A stretch of DNA of 64,000 nucleotides from an uncultured Lachnospiraceae bacterium (GTDB lineage Bacteria; Bacillota; Clostridia; Lachnospirales; Lachnospiraceae), in assembly GCA_910586255.1 (NCBI GenBank), contig CAJUHR010000013.1:1-64000 (forward strand), written 5' to 3'. This document shows, piece by piece, positions 48,994 to 58,769 of this stretch. Under the pieces are notes generated by a model. That model ran no database searches. It was not told the origin of the DNA and saw nothing but the letters and a program-made list of their open reading frames with translations. The translations under genes were made by a program, and so were the position numbers. How positions within the stretch are numbered: the first letter of the stretch is position 1; each line of letters opens with the position of its first letter.

Positions 48994-49188
48994 ATACAAC
49001 CTCCTTTTACACTGATTTTTGCTTCACAGAATACATCCCCCGGACACAATACACTCTTTCTCAAAGCAAAAATAACCTTAAAGTAAGCTTCATGGGAAAA
49101 CCGATCAAGAACTGATCAGCCTCTCAGACCCCTGCCGAGATCCGGCAGCGGGAAACACTTTTTATTATACAAAAAGGAGCCTGATATT

Positions 49189-49722
49189 TCAAGCCCCAAA
49201 AACAAATTGATATAAATCTTTATACTCCTGATACTCCGGATATTCCTCCATATCCCGCAATCCGTCCAAAATCCCCTTGGCATACCACTTGTGACAATCC
49301 TTCCGCTTCTCATTAAACCGGGCCCAAAGCTCATCCCCCATGCAGAGATAGTCTCTTGCCGTAGCCCGCATATTGCTCAGCTTGTCCGCCAGCGTCAAAA
49401 GCTTTACCTCATAAGACGCGTTTCCCAGATGTTCAATAGTATGAGCCTTTCGTTCCTCCCAGGTCATAGACTTATCCTCCGTCTCCGCCTGAACCAGTGC
49501 CAGAACCCTCTCTCCAAACATCTGTCCCAACTCCTGCGGAGTCACGGCCGTATCCTCCAGCACATCGTGCAGATACGCTGCTGCAATAACCTCTTCATCC
49601 TTTGTCATCCGCGAAACAAGCAATGCCACCTCCATGGGATGATAGATATACGGCATCTTACCGCCCTTGCGCAGCATCCCCTCATGTGCCCTTGTAGCAA
49701 ACTTTGCCGCCTCCTGTATCAT
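49189..49722 (-). CDS. HD-domain phosphohydrolase, RelA/SpoT hydrolase-like
   Basis: A 177-residue single-domain HD protein. The metal site is seen as ATRAHEGMLRKGGKMPYIYHPMEVA (first His), YLHDVLEDTAVTP (HD pair) and LTLADKLSNMRA (distal Asp), the exact pattern of the hydrolase half of RelA/SpoT and of MESH1-type enzymes. It may remove pyrophosphate from (p)ppGpp; it lacks synthetase, TGS and ACT domains. AAAGGGGAACGG precedes the ATG. It lies downstream of rpoC in the same direction (105-bp gap), and an association with RNA polymerase genes is notable as (p)ppGpp targets polymerase in many bacteria. Confidence 0.85.
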   Translation of the reverse strand: MIQEAAKFATRAHEGMLRKGGKMPYIYHPMEVALLVSRMTKDEEVIAAAYLHDVLEDTAVTPQELGQMFGERVLALVQAETEDKSMTWEERKAHTIEHLGNASYEVKLLTLADKLSNMRATARDYLCMGDELWARFNEKRKDCHKWYAKGILDGLRDMEEYPEYQEYKDLYQFVFGA

Positions 49723-49827
49723 AGCCGTTCCCCTTTACCATTCCCGCACAACAAGCCCCCCGGGGACCAAAGCCACAGGGGACCTGTCTTTTAGTTCACT
49801 TATTCTTTTGCAATTTCCCTTGGATCT

Positions 49828-52800
49828 TTACTCTTCATCCTCTTGTGGCACATCTTCTTCCTCCGGCTCCTGACTATCGTCCGCTTCCATGTCCTCCGAA
49901 TCGGTCACATCCTCCGGCTCCTCATTTTCGTCAATCTCGAAAACCTCCGGAGCCTCTTCTGCGATATCCTCGCCATCGCCGGTAAGAACTACATCCTCAT
50001 CCTCTCCCAGAACGATCTCATCATCCATGGCAAAATCCGTATCCAGCTTTACGGACCGGTACATCTTCATGCCCGTACCGGCAGGAATCAGCTTACCAAT
50101 CAAAACATTTTCTTTCAATCCGATCAGGTGATCCACTTTTCCGTTTATGGCCGCCTCTGTCAGTACCTTGGTGGTCTCCTGGAAGGATGCGGCTGACAGG
50201 AAGGAATCCGTGGCCAGAGATGCTTTGGTGATACCTAACATTACCTGCTTGCCCTCTGCCGGAATCTTTCCGTCCGCGATCAGCGCCTCATTCATCTCAT
50301 TGAAATCCAGCACATCCATGGAGGTGCCCGGCAGCACATTGCTGTCGCCGCTCTCCTCAATTTTGATCTTCTTTAGCATCTGATGAACGATCATCTCCAC
50401 GTGCTTGTCATTGATCTCCACACCCTGAAGACGATATACACGCTGTACCTCCCGGATCATATAATCCTGCACGGCCCGCACACCCTTGATCTTTAAGATA
50501 TCATGAGGATTGACACTTCCCTCTGTCAGCTCATCGCCGGCCTCGATCACCTGCTCATCCTGAACCTTCATCCTGGATCCATAGGGAATCAGATAGGTCT
50601 TGGAATTGCCGGTTTCCGGATCCGTCACAACAATCTCCCGCTTCTTCTTTGTATCCTTGATGGTAACCACTCCGCCAAACTCGGAGATAATCGCCAGACC
50701 CTTGGGCTTTCTGGCCTCAAACAGCTCCTCCACACGGGGAAGACCCTGAGTGATGTCACCACCGGCCACACCGCCTGTATGGAAGGTACGCATCGTAAGC
50801 TGAGTGCCCGGCTCCCCGATAGACTGAGCGGCAATAATGCCCACTGCCTCTCCCACCTGAACCGGCTGTCCGGTAGCCATGTTGGCTCCGTAGCACTTGG
50901 CACAGACGCCCACATGAGACTTGCAGGTAAGGACCGTGCGGATCTTGACCGAATCCCTCCCCTGCTTTTCCAGCACCCGCATAACGGCGGCTGCCCTCCT
51001 GGGAGTACACATATGATTGGCCTTCGCCACCACCTCCCCCGTATCCGGGTCCGTGATGGTCTCTGCAATATAGCGGCCGGTCAGGCGCTCTTGCAGACTC
51101 TCAATGGTCTCCTTGCCGTCAGCAAAGGCCTTGATTTCCATAAACGGAATATCCCTGCCCTCACAGCAATCCACCTCCCGGACGATCAGATCCTGAGATA
51201 CATCCACCAGGCGGCGGGTCAGATAACCAGAGTCTGCCGTCCGAAGTGCCGTATCCGACAATCCCTTTCGTGCTCCATGGGCGGAAATGAAATATTCCAG
51301 TACGTCTAGTCCCTCACGGAAATTGGACTTAATCGGCAGCTCAATGGTGTGACCGGTGGTATCTGCCATCAATCCCCGCATGCCTGCCAACTGTTTGATC
51401 TGCTTATCAGAACCACGGGCTCCCGAGTCAGCCATCATATAGATATTATTATATTTGTCCAGACCGCTGAGCAGGTCATGGGTCAGCTGATCGTCTGTAT
51501 TCTTCCAGGTTTCAATTACCTCTTTATAGCGCTCCTCCTCGGTGATCAAACCACGGCGGAAGTTCTTGGCAATCTTGTCTACAGTCGCCTGCGCATCCGC
51601 AATCAGCTGAGGCTTGGAAGCCGGAACCGTCATGTCGGAAATAGAAACCGTCATGGCCGCCCTAGTGGAATACTTATATCCAATGGCCTTGATATCATCT
51701 AAGGTTATGGCTGTCTGTGTGGCCCCGTGAACGTTAAACACCTTTTCCAGTATCTGCTTCAGCTGCTTTTTGCCAACGTGGAAATCCACCTCCAGCTTCA
51801 GCAAATTCTCCTCCTGACTCCGGTCCACAAACCCCAGATCCTGAGGTACAATTTCATTGAAAATGAAGCGCCCAACCGTAGACTCCACAATGCCACTCTT
51901 TACGGAGCCGTCCTCCATGGTCTTTTCCACCCGGGCTTTAATCTTGGAATGAAGGGTAACCACTCCGTTCTCATAGGCCAGAATCGCCTCATTGACACTC
52001 TTAAAGGCCTTTCCCTCCCCCTTGCTTCCCGGACGCTCCTGGGTCAGATAATAGATCCCCAGCACCATATCCTGAGAAGGAACCGCCACTAGACCGCCGT
52101 CCGAGGGCTTTAACAGATTGTTGGGAGACAGCAGAAGGAACCGGCACTCTGCCTGGGCTTCCACCGACAGAGGCAGATGGACAGCCATCTGGTCCCCGTC
52201 AAAGTCCGCATTAAAGGCCGTACACACAAGCGGATGAAGCTTGATGGCCTTACCTTCCACCAGAATAGGCTCAAATGCCTGAATGCCCAGTCTGTGCAGG
52301 GTAGGCGCCCGGTTCAGCATCACCGGATGCTCCTTGATAACCTCCTCCAGCACATCCCACACCTCAGACTGAAGGCGCTCCACCATCTTCTTGGCGCTCT
52401 TAATGTTATGGGCTGTACCGTTTTGCACCAGCTCCTTCATCACGAAGGGCTTAAACAGTTCAATAGCCATCTCCTTTGGAAGACCGCACTGATAGATCTT
52501 TAGCTCTGGTCCCACCACAATAACAGAACGGCCGGAATAGTCCACCCGCTTGCCCAACAGGTTCTGACGGAACCGCCCCTGCTTGCCCTTTAGCATATCG
52601 GAGATAGACTTTAATGCCCGGTTGCCTGGTCCTGTCACCGGCCGGCCCCGCCGTCCGTTATCAATCAAAGCATCCACCGCCTCCTGCAGCATCCGCTTCT
52701 CATTACGAACAATAATATCCGGTGCTCCCAGCTCCAAAAGCCTTGCCAGACGATTGTTCCGGTTGATAATTCTTCTGTAGAGATCATTCAGGTCAGATGT

Positions 52801-53571
52801 GGCAAAACGGCCTCCGTCCAACTGTACCATGGGACGGATATCCGGCGGGATCACCGGAATCACTGTCATAATCATCCATTCCGGCTTGTTACCTGAATTG
52901 CGGAACGCCTCCACAACTTCCAGCCGCTTGATGATCCTGGCCCGCTTCTGACCGCTGGAATCGCGCAGCTCCCGGCGCAAAGTCTCAGACTCCTTTTCCA
53001 GATCAATGGCCCGCAGAAGCTCTAACACCGCCTCTGCTCCCATTCCCACACGGAATGCACCGTAGCCCCATTTCTCCAGCTCCTCCCGATACTCCTTCTC
53101 AGAAAGAACCTGCTTATACTGAAGGCTGGTCTGCCCCTTATCCAGTACAATATAGGATGCAAAATACAGCACCTTCTCCAAGACTCTTGGAGAAATATCC
53201 AGAATCAGCCCCATCCGGCTGGGAATCCCCTTGAAATACCAGATGTGGGATACAGGAGCCGCCAGGTCAATATGACCGATACGCTCTCTCCGGACGCTGG
53301 CCTTGGTCACCTCAACCCCGCACCGGTCACAGATCACGCCTTTATAGCGGATCTTTTTGTATTTACCACAGTGACATTCCCAGTCCTTGCTGGGCCCGAA
53401 GATCCTCTCGCAGAAAAGACCGTCCCGCTCCGGCTTCAGTGTCCGGTAATTGATCGTCTCCGGCTTTTTCACCTCGCCATGGGACCACTCCAGAATCTTC
53501 TCCGGAGAGGCCAGACCAATCTTGATGGCATCAAATGTCAACGGCTGATAAGTTTCATTTGTCTCTGGCAT
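49828..53571 (-). CDS. rpoC: RNA polymerase beta' subunit
   Basis: A 1247-residue core polymerase subunit. The N-terminal zinc site (CHCGKYKKIRYKGVICDRCG), the catalytic Mg2+ loop NADFDGDQMAVHLPL, the bridge helix/trigger loop region (PIKSNFREGLDVLEYFISAHGARKGLSDTA, here as a region) and the second zinc site (CKSHVGVCAKCYG) are all present. The last ~60 residues are strongly acidic (EDEDVVLTGDGEDIAEEAPE and onward), longer than usual. Co-directional with rpoB, 64 bp apart, with AGAGAGGAGT before the ATG. The usual L7/L12 and S12/S7 ribosomal neighbours are missing. Confidence 0.98.
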   Translation of the reverse strand: MPETNETYQPLTFDAIKIGLASPEKILEWSHGEVKKPETINYRTLKPERDGLFCERIFGPSKDWECHCGKYKKIRYKGVICDRCGVEVTKASVRRERIGHIDLAAPVSHIWYFKGIPSRMGLILDISPRVLEKVLYFASYIVLDKGQTSLQYKQVLSEKEYREELEKWGYGAFRVGMGAEAVLELLRAIDLEKESETLRRELRDSSGQKRARIIKRLEVVEAFRNSGNKPEWMIMTVIPVIPPDIRPMVQLDGGRFATSDLNDLYRRIINRNNRLARLLELGAPDIIVRNEKRMLQEAVDALIDNGRRGRPVTGPGNRALKSISDMLKGKQGRFRQNLLGKRVDYSGRSVIVVGPELKIYQCGLPKEMAIELFKPFVMKELVQNGTAHNIKSAKKMVERLQSEVWDVLEEVIKEHPVMLNRAPTLHRLGIQAFEPILVEGKAIKLHPLVCTAFNADFDGDQMAVHLPLSVEAQAECRFLLLSPNNLLKPSDGGLVAVPSQDMVLGIYYLTQERPGSKGEGKAFKSVNEAILAYENGVVTLHSKIKARVEKTMEDGSVKSGIVESTVGRFIFNEIVPQDLGFVDRSQEENLLKLEVDFHVGKKQLKQILEKVFNVHGATQTAITLDDIKAIGYKYSTRAAMTVSISDMTVPASKPQLIADAQATVDKIAKNFRRGLITEEERYKEVIETWKNTDDQLTHDLLSGLDKYNNIYMMADSGARGSDKQIKQLAGMRGLMADTTGHTIELPIKSNFREGLDVLEYFISAHGARKGLSDTALRTADSGYLTRRLVDVSQDLIVREVDCCEGRDIPFMEIKAFADGKETIESLQERLTGRYIAETITDPDTGEVVAKANHMCTPRRAAAVMRVLEKQGRDSVKIRTVLTCKSHVGVCAKCYGANMATGQPVQVGEAVGIIAAQSIGEPGTQLTMRTFHTGGVAGGDITQGLPRVEELFEARKPKGLAIISEFGGVVTIKDTKKKREIVVTDPETGNSKTYLIPYGSRMKVQDEQVIEAGDELTEGSVNPHDILKIKGVRAVQDYMIREVQRVYRLQGVEINDKHVEMIVHQMLKKIKIEESGDSNVLPGTSMDVLDFNEMNEALIADGKIPAEGKQVMLGITKASLATDSFLSAASFQETTKVLTEAAINGKVDHLIGLKENVLIGKLIPAGTGMKMYRSVKLDTDFAMDDEIVLGEDEDVVLTGDGEDIAEEAPEVFEIDENEEPEDVTDSEDMEADDSQEPEEEDVPQEDEE

Positions 53572-53635
53572 GAGCGATACTCCTCTCTATATTGAGTTCC
53601 TAAATTCACAGCAATTCCATACCGGAACCGCCTTC

Positions 53636-56600
53636 CTAATCCAGCATATCATCGGAAGGATCATCGAAATCAGAATCATCTTCATAATCGTCAAAATCGC
53701 TGTCATCGTCTTCCTCATCCTGGCCGTCCACATCCACCAGCTCTCCGTCAGCAAACTCCTGCTGCTGATAGCCATAGGCACCGAAGGATTCCTCCTGATT
53801 ATAGCTCCGGTCTCCTTCTATAATGGAGCGCAGATCCGTATCACTGTAATCGATGTTCTCACCGATCTCTACTTCCGTATTGTCATCCCGCAGTACGCGC
53901 ACATCCAGACAGAGAGACTGCAACTCCTTTAACAGCACCTTAAAGGACTCTGGAATCCCTGACTCAGGAATATTCTCGCCCTTGATAATCGCCTCATAAG
54001 TCTTGACACGTCCCACCACATCGTCTGACTTGACCGTCAGAATCTCCTGCAGCGTGTAGGAAGCGCCATAGGCCTCCAAAGCCCACACCTCCATCTCACC
54101 GAAACGCTGTCCGCCGAACTGGGCCTTACCGCCCAAAGGCTGCTGGGTCACCAGAGAATAGGGTCCCGTAGAGCGGGCATGGATCTTATCATCTACCAGA
54201 TGATGAAGCTTCAGATAATGCATGTGGCCAATAGTAACCGGACTGTCAAAATATTCCCCGGTCCGGCCGTCCCGCAAACGGACCTTACCGTCCCTGTTGA
54301 TCTCCACACCCTTCCACAGCTCTCTGTGCTCCAGATGAGAGCCCAAATATTCCATAACACCAGGCCTCACTGTATCCTTGTGCTTCTCATAAAATTCTTC
54401 CCAGGACAGATTGACATAATCATTGGCAAGGCCCAATGTATCCATAATATCGTTCTCGTCCGCCCCGTCAAAGACCGGGGTCGCAATATTAAATCCAAGA
54501 GCCTTGGCTGCAAGGCTTAAATGAATCTCCAAAACCTGCCCGATATTCATACGGGACGGCACGCCCAGAGGATTCAGCACAATGTCCAGGGGGCGCCCAT
54601 TAGGCAGAAACGGCATATCCTCCACCGGCAGCACCCGGGAAACCACACCCTTGTTGCCGTGACGTCCGGCCATCTTATCGCCCACGGAGATCTTACGCTT
54701 CTGAGCAATATAGATACGAACCGTCTCATTGACACCGGGAGACAGCTCATCTCCGTTATCCCTTGTAAACACCTTGGCATCCACAATAATGCCGTAGGCG
54801 CCGTGAGGCACCTTCAGGGAAGTATCCCGGACCTCTCTGGCCTTATCACCGAAAATAGCCCGCAAAAGGCGCTCCTCGGCAATCAGCTCCGTCTCTCCCT
54901 TGGGAGTAACCTTGCCCACCAAAATATCTCCTGCCCGCACCTCCGCGCCGATCCGTATAATTCCTCTCTCATCCAAATCCTTTAAGGCATCATCGCCCAC
55001 GCCCGGTACATCCCGGGTAATCTCCTCCGGCCCCAGCTTGGTATCGCGGGCCTCTGCCTCATATTCCTCAATGTGGACCGATGTGTACACGTCCTCCCGC
55101 ACGAGGCGCTCAGAGAGCAGAACCGCGTCCTCATAGTTGTAGCCCTCCCAGGTCATAAAACCGATCAGAGGATTCTTTCCCAGAGCAATCTCGCCGTTCT
55201 GAGTGGAGGGACCGTCCGCAATCACATCACCCTCTGCCACATGGTCTCCCTTGTAGACAATCGGCTTCTGATTGTAGCAGTTGGACTGATTGCTTCTCTT
55301 AAATTTAGTCAGATGGTAGACCTCCCGGCCTCCATTGTCATCTCTGCGGATAATAATCTCATTGCTGGCGGAACGCTCCACCACACCCGCGTGGCGGGCC
55401 ACCACACACACGCCCGAGTCCACAGCCGCCTTGGCCTCAATCCCGGTACCCACTACAGGCGCCTCCGTCTTCAAAAGCGGCACGGCCTGACGCTGCATGT
55501 TGGATCCCATCAGCGCGCGGTTGGCGTCATCGTTCTCCAAAAACGGAATCATGGAGGTAGCCACCGAAAACACCATCTTGGGCGATACGTCCATCAAATC
55601 GATGGAGCTTTTCTGAAATGCTGATGTCTCCTCTTTGAAACGGCCGGAAACGTTGTTCCTGACAAAATGGCCGTCCTCATCTAAAGGCTCATTTGCCTGA
55701 GCCACAATAAAGTTGTCCTCCTCGTCAGCAGTCAGATAAACCACCTCATCCGTAACCACCGGATTCATCCGGTCTGTCTTATCCACCACCCGGTAAGGAG
55801 CCTCTATAAATCCATACTGATTAACCCGGGCATAGGTGGCCAGGGAGTTGATCAGACCGATGTTGGGACCCTCAGGGGTCTCAATGGGACACATTCTGCC
55901 GTAATGAGTATAGTGAACGTCACGAACCTCAAATCCGGCCCGCTCTCTGGACAGACCGCCGGGGCCTAAGGCAGACAGACGTCTCTTGTGGGTCAGCTCC
56001 GCCAAGGGATTGTTCTGATCCATAAACTGAGACAGCTGGGAGCTTCCAAAGAACTCCTTCACCGCAGCCGTCACCGGCTTGATATTGATCAGGGACTGGG
56101 GCGTGATACCGTCCATGTCCTGGGTGGTCATACGCTCCCGGACCACCCGCTCCATGCGGGACAAGCCGATCCGGTACTGGTTCTGCAAAAGCTCTCCCAC
56201 GGCACGAATCCGCCGGTTGCCCAGATGATCAATGTCATCGGCAGTGCCGATGGCGCCTTCCAGATGCATATTGTAGTTAATGGAAGCAAGGATATCTTCC
56301 TTGGTAATGTGCTTGGGAACCAGTTCCCCTGCATTGCGGTGCACCAGCTCCTTAAGAGCCTCCTGATCTCCGCCAGCTTCTTCCAGAATAGTTTTTAGCA
56401 CCGGGTAATATACTAACTCCGTAATCCCGGCTTCCTCCGGGTCAAAATCCACATGTTTTGCCAGATCCACCATCATGTTGGAGAGGATCTTGTAGTTGCG
56501 GTCCGGCCCCTGGATATAGACAAAGGGAATCCCTGCATTCTGGATGGCCTCTGCCAGATCCTTATCAAGCACGGCGCCTGCCTCCGCCAGAATCTCACCC

Positions 56601-57508
56601 GTATCCGTATTCACCACATTCTCCGCCAGGGTCTGTCCCTTCAAACGGTTTTTAAAATGAAGCTTCTTATTAAATTTATATCTGCCCACCTTGGCCAGGT
56701 CATAGCGCCTGGGGTCAAAGAACATGCTGTTGAGAAGGCTCTCCGCGCTGTCCACAGACAGCGGCTCTCCGGGACGGATCTTCTTATACAGCTCCAAAAG
56801 GCCGTCCTGATAGTTGTCGGAGGTATCCTTGCCAAAGCTTGCCAAAAGCTTCGGTTCCTCACCGAACATCTCCAGAATCTCCGCATTGGTGCCATAGCCC
56901 AAAGCACGAATCAGAACCGTCACCGGCACCTTCCTGGTACGGTCCACCCGGACATAGAAAATATCATTGGAATCGGTCTCATATTCCAGCCAGGCGCCCC
57001 GGTTGGGAATCACCGTACAGGTGTAGAGCTCCTTGCCGACCTTGTCATGCCCAATGCCATAGTAGATGCCGGGGGAACGCACCAGCTGGCTGACAATAAC
57101 CCGCTCCGCTCCATTGATTACAAAAGAGCCGGTATCCGTCATAAGCGGAAGGTCACCCATAAAGATCACATGCTCATTGATCTCTTCCTTATCCTTATTG
57201 TAAAGTCTTACTCTCACCTCTAAAGGTGCTGCGTAAGTGGCATCGCGTTCTTTACATTCCTCGATAGAGTACTTTACTTTATCTCTGCACAAGTTAAAAT
57301 CCACAAATTCCAGACTCAGATGCCCGGCAAAATCAGAGATCGGGGAGATATCTTCAAACACTTCCTTCAGACCTTCATCCAGGAACCACTGATAGGAGAC
57401 CTTCTGAATCTCAATCAGGTTCGGCATCTCAAGGACTTCTTTTTGCCTTGAGAAGCTCATTCTAACGCTTTTCCCGGCCGATACCGGGCGCATTCTGCTT
57501 TTCTCCAT
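53636..57508 (-). CDS. rpoB: RNA polymerase beta subunit
   Basis: A 1290-residue core subunit. The rifampicin pocket reads FFGSSQLSQFMDQNNPLAE then LTHKRRLSALGPGGL, with the Asp, His and Ser of the wild-type sensitive form. Other blocks: KVTPKGETELIAEERLLRAIF, DKMAGRHGNKGVVS, GGKAQFGGQRFGEMEVWALEAYGA. The C-terminus has an extra acidic tail of ~60 residues (DVDGQDEEDDDSDFDDYEDD type). AGGGGTGAACGTC precedes the ATG. It has its own strong promoter (57591-57619) divergent from the small membrane protein gene, and rplJ/rplL are not upstream as in most bacteria. Confidence 0.98.
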   Translation of the reverse strand: MEKSRMRPVSAGKSVRMSFSRQKEVLEMPNLIEIQKVSYQWFLDEGLKEVFEDISPISDFAGHLSLEFVDFNLCRDKVKYSIEECKERDATYAAPLEVRVRLYNKDKEEINEHVIFMGDLPLMTDTGSFVINGAERVIVSQLVRSPGIYYGIGHDKVGKELYTCTVIPNRGAWLEYETDSNDIFYVRVDRTRKVPVTVLIRALGYGTNAEILEMFGEEPKLLASFGKDTSDNYQDGLLELYKKIRPGEPLSVDSAESLLNSMFFDPRRYDLAKVGRYKFNKKLHFKNRLKGQTLAENVVNTDTGEILAEAGAVLDKDLAEAIQNAGIPFVYIQGPDRNYKILSNMMVDLAKHVDFDPEEAGITELVYYPVLKTILEEAGGDQEALKELVHRNAGELVPKHITKEDILASINYNMHLEGAIGTADDIDHLGNRRIRAVGELLQNQYRIGLSRMERVVRERMTTQDMDGITPQSLINIKPVTAAVKEFFGSSQLSQFMDQNNPLAELTHKRRLSALGPGGLSRERAGFEVRDVHYTHYGRMCPIETPEGPNIGLINSLATYARVNQYGFIEAPYRVVDKTDRMNPVVTDEVVYLTADEEDNFIVAQANEPLDEDGHFVRNNVSGRFKEETSAFQKSSIDLMDVSPKMVFSVATSMIPFLENDDANRALMGSNMQRQAVPLLKTEAPVVGTGIEAKAAVDSGVCVVARHAGVVERSASNEIIIRRDDNGGREVYHLTKFKRSNQSNCYNQKPIVYKGDHVAEGDVIADGPSTQNGEIALGKNPLIGFMTWEGYNYEDAVLLSERLVREDVYTSVHIEEYEAEARDTKLGPEEITRDVPGVGDDALKDLDERGIIRIGAEVRAGDILVGKVTPKGETELIAEERLLRAIFGDKAREVRDTSLKVPHGAYGIIVDAKVFTRDNGDELSPGVNETVRIYIAQKRKISVGDKMAGRHGNKGVVSRVLPVEDMPFLPNGRPLDIVLNPLGVPSRMNIGQVLEIHLSLAAKALGFNIATPVFDGADENDIMDTLGLANDYVNLSWEEFYEKHKDTVRPGVMEYLGSHLEHRELWKGVEINRDGKVRLRDGRTGEYFDSPVTIGHMHYLKLHHLVDDKIHARSTGPYSLVTQQPLGGKAQFGGQRFGEMEVWALEAYGASYTLQEILTVKSDDVVGRVKTYEAIIKGENIPESGIPESFKVLLKELQSLCLDVRVLRDDNTEVEIGENIDYSDTDLRSIIEGDRSYNQEESFGAYGYQQQEFADGELVDVDGQDEEDDDSDFDDYEDDSDFDDPSDDMLD

Positions 57509-57590
57509 TGACGTTCACCCCTGTTATATATTGATTTTGCGGCGCTTTCAGGGCGCAAAAGTCCCATGATGCCACAATAGAGCACATTCC

Positions 57591-57619
57591 ATAATATCAT
57601 AGCCCTGTCAAGGTGTCAA
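57591..57619 (-). promoter_or_regulatory. Promoter of rpoBC
   Basis: On the minus strand TTGACA (57614-57619) and TATTAT (57591-57596), 17-bp spacer. Confidence 0.8.
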
Positions 57620-57630
57620 GTTTTTTCTTC

Positions 57631-57659
57631 TTGCAAAATTCTCAAAAAAATGATATACT
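57631..57659 (+). promoter_or_regulatory. Promoter of the small membrane protein gene
   Basis: TTGCAA (57631-57636) and TATACT (57654-57659), 17-bp spacer; back to back with the rpoBC promoter, 11 bp between the -35 boxes. Confidence 0.75.
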
Positions 57660-57717
57660 GTCAAGGCAGGTTTTTACCTGTTCATCTAACCAAAAGAGCA
57701 TATCGGAGGTATTCCCC

Positions 57718-58230
57718 ATGACAATGTCCACCGTTTTTAACGTGTTGCTGGTAATCCTGGTCATTGCGGCGATCGTGCTGGCTGTTCTCTATTTTCTGGG
57801 AAGAAAGCTGGAAAAGCGCCAGGTTGAACAGCAGGCCCTTTTGGAGGCGGCCAAGCAAACCGTGTCCATGCTTGTTATTGATAAGAAGAAAATGAAAATC
57901 CGGGATGCCGGACTTCCCAAGATGGTCTATGAACAGACCCCCAAATATATGCGGTGGGCAAAAGTTCCCGTGGTCAAGGCAAAGGTCGGCCCCAGAGTTA
58001 TGACGTTGATGGCGGACGAGAAGGTTTTTGCCATGCTTCCGGTGAAAGCGGAGGCGAAGGTTGTGGTCAGCGGAATCTACATAACCGACATCAAAAGCGT
58101 TCGGGGCGGTTCGGTTGTGGCGCCGCCAAAGAAAAAGGGATTCTTTGCACGGTTTAAAAAAGATGACAGCCAGAATAAAAACGAAAATAAGAGCAGCAAA
58201 GATAAGGGAAAGAGCAAAAAGAGTAAATAA
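57718..58230 (+). CDS. Small single-helix membrane protein, family not recognised
   Basis: A 170-residue protein with one N-terminal membrane helix (VFNVLLVILVIAAIVLAVLYFLG) followed by a cytoplasmic domain with KQTVSMLVIDKKKMKIRDAG, then LPKMVYEQTPKYMRWAKVPVVKAKVGPR and VFAMLPVKAEAKVVVSGIYIT, a small beta-rich unit, and a Lys/Ser/Asn-rich tail of ~35 residues. I do not know the function, though similar proteins occur in clostridia. ATG 57718 is chosen for the CGGAGGT 7-8 nt upstream; longer frames begin inside the promoter. It is divergent from rpoB and followed by a terminator. Confidence 0.8.
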   Translation: MTMSTVFNVLLVILVIAAIVLAVLYFLGRKLEKRQVEQQALLEAAKQTVSMLVIDKKKMKIRDAGLPKMVYEQTPKYMRWAKVPVVKAKVGPRVMTLMADEKVFAMLPVKAEAKVVVSGIYITDIKSVRGGSVVAPPKKKGFFARFKKDDSQNKNENKSSKDKGKSKKSK

Positions 58231-58234
58231 TCAA

Positions 58235-58262
58235 AACGGATTCTCCAACCGGGGAATCCGTT
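58235..58262 (+). terminator. Terminator after the small membrane protein gene
   Basis: AACGGATTC (58235-58243) pairs with GAATCCGTT (58254-58262), then TTTG. Confidence 0.8.
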
Positions 58263-58294
58263 TTTGCTTCTATTGGGTGTGAACGTTTTTCACG

Positions 58295-58735
58295 CTACAG
58301 CTCAAGCTTTGCCTTCTGTCTGGAACAGATATCCATAGTAATGCTGCAATCTGACACATGCTGATAATTGATACCCAAAGAGTAATCCACTGCCACCTTT
58401 AAACTGTCCTCCTCCTCTTCCAAACGGATCCGTGTGGTGTTTAACTCCACCACCATGTCTCCCAAAGGCGTGGCGTAGCGGGTTTGGCTCTTTTTGTCCA
58501 GCTCAAAGACCATATGGGTGCCAATGATTCCCCTCTTGCGGATATCAAGCATATCCGGCGTGATTTTCACTGTGTTGCGGACATTTCCCTCAAAGCCTTC
58601 CATCACTTCCTCATAAACCAGGTAGTGCTTACCATTTTTGTAGAAGTAATCTCCGGAGGTGATCACTTCCACATCACTGCTCTCACCATTCAAGGTCTGC
58701 AGGCCGCTGATCCGAATCAGTACGTCTCGTGTCAT
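58295..58735 (-). CDS. DUF1934 (YwiB-like) beta-barrel protein
   Basis: A 146-residue protein of the DUF1934 family, a lipocalin-like beta-barrel of unknown role found across Firmicutes. Visible: MTRDVLIRISGLQTLNG at the start, GDYFYKNGKHYLVYEE, GTHMVFELDKKSQTRYATPLGDM and VDYSLGINYQHVSDCSITMDI. AGAGGGATAAGT precedes the ATG at 58735; a longer frame would run into murI. It is downstream of ddl and murI in the same direction, probably the last gene of the unit ddl-murI-DUF1934. Confidence 0.85.
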   Translation of the reverse strand: MTRDVLIRISGLQTLNGESSDVEVITSGDYFYKNGKHYLVYEEVMEGFEGNVRNTVKITPDMLDIRKRGIIGTHMVFELDKKSQTRYATPLGDMVVELNTTRIRLEEEEDSLKVAVDYSLGINYQHVSDCSITMDICSRQKAKLEL

Positions 58736-58769
58736 ATACTTATCCCTCTGTTGTTTGATTTGGGTTATA

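Noticed and set aside
50503..51309. Long plus-strand frames over rpoC and rpoB
   Set aside because: Shadows of the highly conserved RNA polymerase genes.
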